A model generated the notes under the pieces. It did not search any database. It was given only the letters and a program-made list of their open reading frames with translations, and was not told where the DNA came from. Positions 9,801 through 19,100 of a stretch of DNA of 64,000 nucleotides are shown here, in pieces (the first letter of the stretch is position 1; every line of letters starts with the position of its first letter). The position numbers were made by a program, and so were the translations under genes. This DNA is from Isochrysis galbana (taxonomy: Eukaryota; Haptophyta; Isochrysidales; Isochrysidaceae): positions 430,443 through 494,442 of the forward strand of contig CM030940.1 in the NCBI GenBank assembly GCA_018136815.1, read 5' to 3'.

Positions 9801-11953
9801 AGATTGAACTCTTGGCCGCCCTGGAATCCATCCGAAATTGGCGACCCTACCTTTGGGGGCGTCGGTTCAAGTTAGTCGTCGACCACTCCGCGCTGCGATG
9901 GCTGCATACCATGAAGGATCAAGTAGCCGGTGGGCCAGCCTCTCGGCTGACTCGGTGGGCTCTCAAGTTGGCTGAGTACCGGTTCGACGTCGAACATAAA
10001 CCAGGAGCTGTTCATCAAGATGCTGACGGGCTGTCCCGGCTAGCATCCCTGGAGCCGGAACACGAAGATGAATCACTCGCCGGCCCAGCGTCGCTAGCGG
10101 TACGTGAGCCCGGCTCAGAGTCTCTAGCCGAGCATGAACGGTCTCATCCGGTGGCTGCCATCACGCGCTCCGTAGTTACGGCGCGAGGGCTTCAAGCTTT
10201 GGACCGATCTCGTCGTCGAGCCTCCGATTCCGGGCCCGCCATCCAGTCCAGTTATTTGGCTCCGGGTACGCCGACTTCCGAAGAGATGAGAGCGGCCCTG
10301 GCGGAAGATCCGTTCGTAGAGCCACTCCTAGGTTCAGGAGAGACGGTCAATCACGAGCCATCAGGCCAAGGGTCGCCTCCGCCGGCCGTCGCCTCAGGCC
10401 CCATTGCCGACGATGATTCGTGTTCCAGTTCTGTCGCTCCCGCTCCCGCTCAGCAATCCAAGATGTTTCGCCGTTTCGTCGTTCACGATGGGCTCGTCTA
10501 CTATCGCACCGTTCCTGACTCCACCGACCCGGACTCGCTAGTGCTCTATGTTCCGCCCTCGTTGCGGTCTCGCTACCTCTTTGCCTACCACGATCGCTCC
10601 GGTCACCTTGGAGTTTCTCGTATGTCCGGTCTTCTTCGTACTCGGGTATACTGGCCTGGCATGTCTTCCGACGTTGCATCCTACGTCCGGGAATGCCACG
10701 AGTGCACCCTCGCCAAGCCGCTACCTAGGGCTCTAGCGTCGCCCTCCGGTCTCTCCGTGGGCACCTACCCCTTTGATGTGGTCTACTGCGACGTGCTCGC
10801 ACTGGCTCCCACTCACAACTTCGTGCCTGGAGTCTCGGGTTACGACAAGCTGGTCGTCTTCATCGACTCGCTCACTCGATGGATTGAGGCTGAGCCTTCG
10901 AATGGGGATCCTTCGTCGGAGGTGGCCTTGGACATGTTCATCCGCTTGATTGTGACGCGTTATGGAGTCCCTAGGCAGCTTCGGACCGACGCCGGTTCGA
11001 ATCTATGTTCGGTTCTTGTTTCGCGTATTCTGGAGCTCACCGGGACTGATTTGTCGAGTACAGAGCCGTACCGACATGAAGGTGTAGGCTTCGTCGAACG
11101 CGCTCAGCAAACGCTCATTCGTTTGATGCGCGCCTCGAACGAGGGTGGCAGCCATTGGGTCGACCATTTGCCGTTCCTACTCCTCTCGTTGAGGGCTTCT
11201 TCCGGTCGTGTCACCTCCCGGTCTCCAGCGTCTTTGATCTTTGGGCGTGAGCTGCGTCTGCCCGCTCAACTCTCTGATCCGAAGACCGTTTCGCCAACTG
11301 CTCTCGAGGCGGCGTCCGCCGACGTTCGCTCGTACGCATCCAGGCTCAATGCGAGCCTCCGCCTCTCTTGGTCCAGCGCTCTCGAGGCTACCCTAGCCGC
11401 TCAGGCTGAGTCGGTCCGTGACGCTACGATCAAGTCTCAAAGACCAGCTCGTTTCGAACCTGGGGATCGCGTCTGCCTGCGATTACCAGGCCATGCCAAC
11501 AAGTTGCAATTCATCTACTCGGGTCCCTACCGCGTCGTAGAGGCTCTGTCCGACACTAGGTACCGACTCCGTGATCTGGAGAACCGGTTAGTCAAGGAGG
11601 AGGTGCATATCTCGAACCTCCGGCCGTATCATACTTTCGTTGATGAAGAGCCGCTGGCTGACGACGAGTACATCGTTGAAAAGTTGCTCGATCGTCGTAG
11701 CCATGGCGATTCTATCGAGTACCTCGTGAAGTGGCGTGGCTATGCTCTTCGAGAAGCCACCTGGGAGCCTCGTTCCGAGTTGCTCCGTCGTTGTTCTGAT
11801 TTGCTTGATGATTATGATCGCTCCGTCGAAGAGACTTGTCCAGAAGATGTTGAGTCCCCGGAAGCAACTTCTTCGTCGGCCAGGGATACTCCTCTTCCTC
11901 CCGTTCTCGATGCGCCGTCTTCGCGCACTCGATCCAGGCTCCATCCTCGTTGA
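6704..11953 (+). CDS. Chromovirus Pol polyprotein (protease-RT-RNase H-integrase-chromodomain)
   Basis: The first in-frame ATG at 6704 gives 1749 residues; the frame is open upstream but has no earlier ATG. Residues 1-280 are Pro/Ser/Glu-rich, with no CCHC knuckle or capsid signature. The retropepsin active site is LADTGAGPS at about 296, with LLLGNDFL downstream. The reverse transcriptase has VDYRDTNAK, TLDLASGFWGIPI, LPFGIQSGP and catalytic YLDD (about 825). RNase H begins at VKTDGASKLG. Integrase has an HHCC zinc domain (GHLGVSR to CHECTLAK, about 1295-1335), then a DDE core with CDVLA, RTDAGSN and FVERAQQ. A chromodomain at about 1654-1710 (YIVEKLLDRR, YLVKWRGY, TWEPRSEL) probably directs integration to marked chromatin. 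It is intact, but Gag is not recognisable. Confidence 0.95.
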   Translation: MGLPDPVQNFIHPTPGGEEGQSAALAAGAARDGVAQSPPAPLDSTSTKSKLASSAAEEGSQGINALSPSASFTAGDEGVAEPTGSVVAERPLENGDVGLDSGEDDTPETPEHRSMQALETKPSDAADGEGTPQALCGDGAAARGLSAAGFSELSKLPKTDLQKSLEKEWSPQMDQPRHPTDRRGLGYDGVPNPSSSAKASPYSSIPFVPQTVAAAIERVPHVDESSPSRPASNPTTPSPGAGTSLPVESIADTPPPLYPRHCLYVRDLVVCRADGDRAAQGFVLPDVALTVNSTLADTGAGPSVITTALLDRLPEDACVERVSDATVPNLHGPDGLPLITRGRASLVFSLSGRLFRHSFAVIEGNAMLLLGNDFLAAHSATISLDAASSEGSLRLRPASGDSEDSSRVLSECVVRVSTAPPPVADSGFVGAISMSPGQPLTVDFLERSTGTRETPGGSEGEAAADARQPLYTPLFESADEFAAKAPASTSSEYLLYTEQAVTIPAFHRATIWVRVPLALRDHSDCAMLVDRLPNREALDSSSLVMPTVVTPTDDHRIAVMIVHTGVDALTLPSLHPIASLQVRFKLHRGWTPTGSEGDGDPVTALSEEQRSLLDSATIDPDRLLSDDQREEVRQLLARRIKAFALHPGAPNHTHVLEVELPLNPGAVPHRHAPSRVGRAGELIIEEEVAKMEAAGIIRKSNSAWASRVVLVSKKDGSVRFCVDYRDTNAKLRVEDSPLPLIVEAIDRLASGQGPLSSLFLCTLDLASGFWGIPIKESHKHITAFTTHRGKYEFNFLPFGIQSGPSYMCRLMDIVLGALAWEICMPYLDDVGIWSTGVGPSEEARAQASFEQMLHRLDLVLERLEWAGLTCKMSKCVFFATSTEYLGHVVSREGLKMDPKKVAAVADIDPSSINSLEAVRSFLGLCSYYRRFIRQFAAKAALLTALTRKGCDVAKESQSEECRRAIQELKTAITSEPVLTPPRDDRPFIVKTDGASKLGIAGILSQLGDDNRERVVGYYARSLTSAERHWTVTEIELLAALESIRNWRPYLWGRRFKLVVDHSALRWLHTMKDQVAGGPASRLTRWALKLAEYRFDVEHKPGAVHQDADGLSRLASLEPEHEDESLAGPASLAVREPGSESLAEHERSHPVAAITRSVVTARGLQALDRSRRRASDSGPAIQSSYLAPGTPTSEEMRAALAEDPFVEPLLGSGETVNHEPSGQGSPPPAVASGPIADDDSCSSSVAPAPAQQSKMFRRFVVHDGLVYYRTVPDSTDPDSLVLYVPPSLRSRYLFAYHDRSGHLGVSRMSGLLRTRVYWPGMSSDVASYVRECHECTLAKPLPRALASPSGLSVGTYPFDVVYCDVLALAPTHNFVPGVSGYDKLVVFIDSLTRWIEAEPSNGDPSSEVALDMFIRLIVTRYGVPRQLRTDAGSNLCSVLVSRILELTGTDLSSTEPYRHEGVGFVERAQQTLIRLMRASNEGGSHWVDHLPFLLLSLRASSGRVTSRSPASLIFGRELRLPAQLSDPKTVSPTALEAASADVRSYASRLNASLRLSWSSALEATLAAQAESVRDATIKSQRPARFEPGDRVCLRLPGHANKLQFIYSGPYRVVEALSDTRYRLRDLENRLVKEEVHISNLRPYHTFVDEEPLADDEYIVEKLLDRRSHGDSIEYLVKWRGYALREATWEPRSELLRRCSDLLDDYDRSVEETCPEDVESPEATSSSARDTPLPPVLDAPSSRTRSRLHPR

Positions 11954-12330
11954 TCCCATGTCTTGGGTAAGGGACCCGTCCCTCTAGGCTAGCCCCACGC
12001 CTCGGCTAGGGCTCCGAGTTCAAGAGCGAATCATGGAGGTGCTGAACGCGTGCTGCCTGCGCTCTACACCCGGCGCAACACCCGAGCAAAGCTCCTGTAA
12101 AAGGGAGAAGTGGGTGGGGCAGTGCGTACGAAAGAGGCCGCCGCGTTAAGCCGCCGATTTCGTGCTCGCTTTGGATCCAAAGGGTGTTCTTGTCTCCACG
12201 TTTCGCTCGCTATGTTTCGTTGCTTCTTGTTCCGATTCTGACCTCTGGTCAGCTCAGGTTCCAGGTTCCAGGTCTCTGTTTCCAGGTTCACCGCTCGACA
12301 TCGGGAGACGTCTCGATCTTAGTCGGGGGG

Positions 12331-13655
12331 TGTCGCATTCATCCTAGATGATGCGATTTCTAGGCTCTTATTTCCAGGTCCTTCGTCGTGCGGCCACACG
12401 GCGAAGCTCAGGTACATCTAGGTTGGTAGGGTTCGTCCCTAGCGATCTAGAATTCGAGTTCTTGTTTCGTTCCTTCTAGCCTGTTTGTCAGGTCTAGATT
12501 CCAGGTTTCCTCCTTTCGGGTAATCTTGACCCAAAGGAGCCAGGTCGCCTGTCACTCGCTGCGCGCTTGTCTCAGGCTCTCGAGTTACCTTGTGAAGGCT
12601 TGTTTAGCTTCTTGCAAGGCTTGTTGTTTCTTGTTGGGTTCCGGTTCTTTCTTGGGACCTGCTGACTTTCGTTGTTGTCCAGGCCTGTTCTTCGTAGGTT
12701 CTGCTTGGCCTGGTTAGGGTTTCGTTGAATCCCCGCGTTCGGCGTTTGGCGTTGGCGTTCGGAAACTTCCTCTCACATTCCCTAGGTCCGCTACCCTTGG
12801 CTTGTAGGTCCTTGCTTCTTTCTTCTCGGTCAAGGTTTTGGCGAGCGAGTCGGTTGCTCTAGCCGCTCGAGATTTGAGGTTTAATTTGCCATCTCCCCTT
12901 GGAGATCGGTGTAGGTTCGCTTCCTAGGTGAGGGAATCTTTCCCCTTGATGCAAGTTACATGCAAGCCTTGGCCCCTTTGGTGTTTCTTCCCCTTGGTTG
13001 CTACTCAGGGTTGTTCGTTAGAAGCGTCTAGAAGGTTCACGCTCAACGGCAAGATTTCCTCTGTCGTGAAGATATCTCGTTGCGATCTGTATCCAAAGTG
13101 ATCGCCGTGGTCGCGCGACATGACGCTCCCCTTCGGACTCTCCGCTACGTGGGGAAGTTACAACGGAGACACGCTCCGGCCGTCGCTGCGGAGTCTCTCT
13201 CTCTCTCTCGCTCTCTCTCTCCGTCTCTCGCGACGTGTTTGAGTTATCGGTGATTTGGGGTCGCGGTTGCTTGATAATTTGCTTTGTTTGGGTGAATGAT
13301 TCCGGTGTGTTCGTGAGTCGGTGTAACCTGTTGTTCTCAGGCTCTTTGTCCGTCGTTGTTCGCTGCGTCGCTGCACTCTAGCAGCCTAGGCTCCCTCCCT
13401 GAGGGAAGAGTTCTTTGTAGGTCTAACAATCTCTTAAAACCCAACACACTAGGGCCGCTAGGAGCGCCTCGCCGCCCCACAGCCCTTCGTTCGCCGTTCG
13501 TTCCCCGTCCAGACACCCAAATGGGGTTGCCCGACCCAGTCCAGAATTTCATTCACCCGACTCCCGGTGGGGAGGAGGGCCAAAGCGCCGCGCTAGCCGC
13601 CGGTGCTGCTCGCGACGGAGTGGCTCAGAGCCCTCCGGCTCCGCTCGACTCGACA
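12331..13655 (+). repeat. 3' LTR of the chromovirus
   Basis: Direct repeat of 5514-6838, preceded by the polypurine tract (12325-12330 GGGGGG) and followed by the ATTAG duplication at 13656-13660. Confidence 0.95.
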
Positions 13656-14169
13656 ATTAGGACCCGCCCCCCCCCCTTGGGCCCCCACAACAAAACGTAA
13701 TCGAAAACTGACAAAAGACGCTAAAATCGCAAAAGCTTGAAAAGCTCAACTTCGAACCGATGCCGGGAGCGCTGCGTGCCCGTTTTCGACGATCCATCCG
13801 GATGGGGGCCCCCACCAGATACCAAATACGCATAGCCCACCCGGATGGTCACGCCAATCGGGCAGGCCGCGCGCCGAACCCTCGTCGAAATCACCCATCC
13901 GCCGAGCCCATTGAACGTTGAGGGCGTGCTCAGCACACGTCGGATCGTCATCCCAGGAGCCGTCGCCGATGCCCGGGCCGCTCTCCTTGCCATCGCGGAT
14001 GAGGCGTTCGGCCTTGCGTGGGGTGGCGTTGCGGTCGCACGCAGTGACCGAGGCAGATAGCGACTTCACCTGTCCGACCTGACTAAGATGGCTGACGAGG
14101 ATGCGTCAGCCGCCGGTGCGTCTCCGCTCGGCGCACCATCTACGGACGAGGCTCGCCTCGTTGCGACAT

Positions 14170-14580
14170 TGCCACAACTAAGTTTATACTTAGTTCGCCC
14201 ATGGGGGGGCACGAGCCCCCCTCTCTCTCCACTCCTCCCCTGCCATGGGGGAGGAACCACCCACTCTCCTGGCACGCCTGATGGCCTGCCAGGAGCACAC
14301 TGCCATGCTGACCCATCCCTCTCCCCACAAGCACGCCTGATTCGCCCGCCCTGGCCTGTCGTGGCCAGCCCATCCCTCAGACCTCTGACCAGCCCCTCCT
14401 CCCCCTGGGCCCCCCTGTTCAGGACCCCCCAGCCAGCTCCAGTCGACCCCACAGGGGCTCGGAGCGCCAGCGAGGGAGAGGCAGGAGGGGCCAGGGCCAT
14501 GCCCCAGCCTCACCTGCCCCCTGAGCTGTGCTCCCAAGCCCCTGCAGGCCACCTGGGGACCTAAAGAGGGGCCGCAGGCG
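14170..14580 (+). repeat. Dispersed repeat of about 400 bp (inverted partner at 60600-61025)
   Basis: The stretch from ACTAAGTTTATACTTAGT through the C-rich block and TGGCACGCCTGATGGC matches the reverse complement of about 60640-61020, with small gaps. The end carries a near-palindrome, ACTAAGTTTATACTTAGT, that could be a terminus. No coding frame is common to the two copies, so it looks like a non-autonomous element. Confidence 0.75.
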
Positions 14581-15004
14581 CGCGCCATGGGCCCCCGCCG
14601 CAGGGAAGAGAGGAGGAAAAGGGAAGAGTGAGGGGAGGGGGGAGCGGCAGCTCTCCCCTCCGGCAGAAACGTGTCTTCTCGCCCCGTTTGGGTAAGAGAA
14701 GACGGGGGCGCCAGAGCCAGGAGGGAAGGGCCGCGGCTCGCCGCGGCCACTCGCTTCGGCGAGGAGAGATGAGCGCTCCTGGGCCCCTATTCACGAGTGC
14801 CCCCCCCCCCGCGTTGCTTTTACCCGAAAGGGGTTTTCCCCCAGCGTGGACTCGAGGAGAGGACGTGCTGGGGTGCGCGGGGTCGGTGCGTGCACTAGGG
14901 GGAGGACAAATATCGAGGGGAGGGGGCAATGCCCCCTCCCCCCGGTAGCACTCGCTCGGACACCTGGCTCGTCAGGCATGTCGGGATTCCGGGACGGAAA
15001 AGTT

Positions 15005-15060
15005 GTGTCCAATTAGCTAGTGGGGTTGGCTAGGATATAACATTAATTATTTTATTTATT
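15005..15060 (+). repeat. Short dispersed repeat (partner at 44500-44575)
   Basis: GGGGTTGGCTAGGATAT followed by an AT-rich ACATTAATTATT-like tail recurs at 44537-44572 in the same orientation, preceded at both sites by TGTCCAATTA. The arrangement resembles the 3' end of a non-autonomous retroelement. Confidence 0.6.
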
Positions 15061-15114
15061 TATCTCCCACGCTTGCCACGCTGGCCATTGGAGCCTCCCA
15101 GCGGCCTCTGTATG

Positions 15115-15345
15115 CCTGGCGACCAGCGAAAGGGGGGGGGAGTCAGCTGCTCGAGGGCAGGCCCAGTATGGGCGTGGGAGTGCGAATCGCGGCTCGCGCC
15201 CACGAAGGGTCTGGGCCAGGATGATGATTGCCCAGCCCCTGCCAGAGGGCAGGGGCTGAGGTTGGTTGTACGGGCCCACCCCGGGGGATGTCCGCGATGG
15301 AGTGAGGGGGGCGCGAGGCACCGATTGACCCCCACTTATAAAAGT
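15115..15345 (-). repeat. Dispersed repeat of about 210-230 bp (inverted partner at 43590-43800)
   Basis: Its reverse complement matches 43590-43800: both contain TCCATCGCGGACA, CAACCTCAGCCCCTGCC, GGGCAATCATCAT and a CTCACTCCCACGCCC-type block. The copies differ by short indels. Function unknown. Confidence 0.75.
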
Positions 15346-16147
15346 AGGTTGCGCTCGTCTACTTCTACTACGTATATGTGTCGCCCGTCTCCGGGTTAAT
15401 GGCGTTATACACGACTACGGTTTGCATAGAGCATAGATTCCCCCATTTTGCTTTGTGGGTGTGGACAAAAAGGGAACTAGCCACATATCACATGCATATA
15501 CCGCATCCCCCCCCACACTTCCGCGAAGGCCGTAGATAACATAGAGCACAATCGCAAACCGTCAACAATGACAATTTCGCGCACCGGCGGTGATGCCTCT
15601 CGGCACTTGGGACGTCCCTCTCACTATTTCACTCCCGCTCTCGCACACGCCTGTGACCAACGTACGCGTGCGTCTCCAACTTCTTATGGCCCCAACGAGT
15701 TGATTCTCCGACCTCGAGTTGGGCTCCAAAAACAATAGCTGTAGAGTGTATGAGTAAGCCAGAGCTAGAGGTTAGTCAATGAGGTGAAATCACCACGATA
15801 CAGCCATACGATCATCCATGGACTGAGCATAAAACTACTCTCCCTCTAATAGTAAAGTGTCACGTGAACCCATGCTCACCGAAGGTGACACAACGGGCGC
15901 AGATCTGTCAGCATGGCAGAAATGGCAAAGACGATGCTCTCCCTCAAGCACTACAACATCGCCAAAAATTAGGTCCACCGAAGCTGATGCAACTAATGCC
16001 GATCTCACGGACATATAAAGTTGAGGGTTGCAAGTCCTCTAGTCACAATTCATAGTACTAGTAGTAGAACTTGACGGACAGGCAGGCGAGTCGCAACTAC
16101 TTTCTCGAAATTGAGAACCTTCAAAGAGGGGAGGATGCCGTCCTCCT

Positions 16148-19100
16148 TCACACCTCTCCATCATCACGACGAGATAATCGCCTGCGTCTTGCCTCCTCTT
16201 CACGTGCCGAAAGTGAATCGAGTTCAGCTGCAGCCGCAGCCTCGGAAATTGCAGTCGCTACTGCTCCCCAAGACCGCGTGTCTAGGCGCGAAAGCCAACG
16301 CCGTTTTGCCTCTTCCTCCCGTGAAAGCAGATCGCAGGACTCTACAACGCCAGAGGCGCATTGTTTGCTTAAATCCTCGACCTCTGCAGCCTCACCTGCC
16401 ATATCGGCGACAGCCTCGGCAGCTAGACTCCAAGACGATGGGTCAAGTCGAGCTCGCCATGCGCGTTTGGCTTCTTCCACGCTTGCGCGCCGGGCACGTG
16501 CTCCCCTTCTTCCACGCATAGAATCCGTCCCTGCTCTTCCAGAGGATGTTTCGTTGATAGAAGTGGGCTGCGCATATTGCAATTCTGATGCCATCGAGGA
16601 AAATGTGGCTGCTGTTCTCCCCCAACTCGGAACGTCAAGACGAGCAAGCCATTTGCGTTTCGCCACTTCTTCAAGAGAAAGGGCGTCGCACGCCTCGTCA
16701 TCTCCAGTGTCACAAGCTTCCTCGAGCGCAGCGAGCTCACGGGCTTGCTCAGCTAAATTTGATACTAGTGTAGCGACCTTTTCCCACGTCTTAGCATCCA
16801 AGCGAGCTGTCCAAGCGCGCTCTACATCCATCGCACTCAAGGCGTGCCAGCCATGCCCGCTTGGCCTCCTCCTCGGTCAAGCGCCCTGCCGAGGCCGCTG
16901 CGAGCGAGTCCTCCACACGCGGGAGCGGGGAGGCCGCACTCGGCGCAGGCGATGCGCTAGCCGGCCGCCGCCCCACGACGGCTGATCGAGCCGAGCGAGC
17001 CACGCACGCTTCGCCTCCTCCTCGCTCATCCGCGCCGGCGGAGCGCCGAAGGTCGGCGGCGCCCCTCGACACTGCTCGCCACGTCGGCGACGCCTGCGGC
17101 GGCGGCACCCCATGATGGCGCGTCGAGGCGCGCCAACCAACGGCGTTTGGCTTCCTCCTCGCGCGAGAGGATGTCGCACGCCTCGTCGTCCCCGAGTCGC
17201 AGCCGGCGGCGAGCGTCACCGCGGCCTGACGCCGCCTCGGCATCGCTTGGCGGCTGGCCAGACGCGTCGAGCCGCGCGAGCCACGCTCGCTTCGCTCTCC
17301 TCGCGGAGAGTGTCGAGCCTCAACTTGCCTCGTGCACGCTGCACGAGCTCGTCCTCGCCGACTGAGATGCGAGCTGGACACCGGAGGCGCTTGCCCACGA
17401 GGCAGTCGAGCCGCGAGCCACTCCGCTTCGCTTCCTCTCGCGAGAGAGCTCGCACGCTCGTCCGGCGTCGCACGCTCTCGAGCGCGGCATCGCGACGCTC
17501 GGAGCGAGCTCCGACCCGCGGCGGCCTTGCCCAGTTGGCGTGTCGAGCCGCGAGCACGCTCGCTTCGTCTCTCGTCATACGCGCGGCGCCTCTGTTCCGG
17601 CCCACGATGCGCGTCGAGCCGTGCGAGCCAGGCGCGCTTGGCCTCCTCCTCGCTGCGCCTCGGCTCGGACGGCGACTCCTCCGGCAACGCGGCGCTCGAC
17701 CGCTCGCCCGGCGGAGGCGCCGAGGCGCGCCGTTGCCAGGACGGCGCATCCAGGCGTGCCAGCCATGCCCGCTTGGCCTCCTCCTCGGTCAAGCGCCCTG
17801 CCGAGGCCGCTGCGAGCGAGTCCTCCACACGCGGGAGCGGGGAGGCCGCACTCGGCGCAGGCGATGCGCTAGCCGGCCGCCGCCCCCACGACGGCTGATC
17901 GAGCCGAGCGAGCCACGCACGCTTCGCCTCCTCCTCGCTCATCCGCGCCGGCGGAGCGCCGAAGGTCGGCGGCGCCCCCTCGACACTGCTCGCCACGTCG
18001 GCGACGCCTGCGGCGGCGGCACCCCATGATGGCGCGTCGAGGCGCGCCAACCAACGGCGTTTGGCTTCCTCCTCGCGCGAGAGGATGTCGCACGCCTCGT
18101 CGTCCCCCGAGTCGCAGCCGGCGGCGAGCGCCTCCACCTCGGCGGCCTGACGCGCCGCCTCGGCCATCGCCTTGGCGGCCTGGCCCCAAGACGGCGCGTC
18201 GAGCCGCGCGAGCCACGCTCGCTTCGCCTCCTCCTCGCGCGAGAGAGTGTCGCAAGCCTCAACTTGGCCCTCGTCGCACGCCTGCACGAGCTCGTCCCTC
18301 GCCGACGACTGAGATGCGAGCTCGGACACCGCGGAGGCGGCCTTGCCCCACGAGGGCACGTCGAGCCGCGCGAGCCACCTCCGCTTCGCTTCCTCCTCGC
18401 GCGAGAGAGCCTCGCACGCCTCGGCCTCGCCGGCGTCGCACGCTTCCTCGAGCGCGGCCATCGCCGACGCCTCGGACGCGAGCTCCGACACCGCGGCGGC
18501 GGCCTTGCCCCAGGTTGGCGTGTCGAGCCGCGCGAGCCACGCTCGCTTCGCCTCCTCCTCGCTCATACGGCGCGGCGCGCCTCTGCTTCCCGGGCCCCAC
18601 GATGGCGCGTCGAGCCGTGCGAGCCAGGCGCGCTTGGCCTCCTCCTCGCTGCGCCTCGGCTCGGACGGCGACTCCTCCGGCAACGCGGCGCTCGACCGCT
18701 CGCCCGGCGGAGGCGCCGAGGCGCGCCGTTGCCAGGACGGCGCATCCAGGCGTGCCAGCCATGCCCGCTTGGCCTCCTCCTCGGTCAAGCGCCCTGCCGA
18801 GGCCGCTGCGAGCGAGTCCTCCACACGCGGGAGCGGGGAGGCCGCACTCGGCGCAGGCGATGCGCTAGCCGGCCGCCGCCCCCACGACGGCTGATCGAGC
18901 CGAGCGAGCCACGCACGCTTCGCCTCCTCCTCGCTCATCCGCGCCGGCGGAGCGCCGAAGGTCGGCGGCGCCCCCTCGACACTGCTCGCCACGTCGGCGA
19001 CGCCTGCGGCGGCGGCACCCCATGATGGCGCGTCGAGGCGCGCCAACCAACGGCGTTTGGCTTCCTCCTCGCGCGAGAGGATGTCGCACGCCTCGTCGTC

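Larger units (their letters stand above)
5514..13655 (+). mobile_element. Complete chromovirus (Ty3/gypsy) LTR retrotransposon
   Basis: The ends are LTRs at 5514-6838 and 12331-13655 (each 1325 bp, TG...CA). The 5-bp duplication ATTAG flanks the element at 5509-5513 and 13656-13660. A purine tract ending GGGGGG directly precedes the right LTR. The single internal frame encodes protease, reverse transcriptase, RNase H, integrase and a chromodomain. I saw no LTR-LTR difference by eye, and stretches translated from the two LTRs are identical, so the insertion is very recent. The sequence just after the left LTR does not begin TGG, so ordinary tRNA-CCA priming is not obvious; some chromoviruses self-prime. 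It lies to the right of, and apparently truncates, sequence next to the copia fragment. Confidence 0.95.
13661..16147. other. Repeat-rich region without a convincing gene
   Basis: It contains three dispersed repeats listed separately and GC-rich low-complexity sequence at 14590-14950. A minus-strand open frame at 13746-14069 (107 aa) contains plausible protein-like text, GIGDGSWDDDPTCAEHA, but has no homologue I recognise and no start or splice support. 15350-16060 is unique sequence with no visible coding potential; the 3' end and terminator of the giant repeat gene should lie here. Confidence 0.5.

Noticed and set aside
14066-14950. Several overlapping GC-rich open frames on both strands
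   Set aside because: They lie inside a dispersed non-coding repeat whose partner at 60.6-61.0 kb does not conserve any frame.
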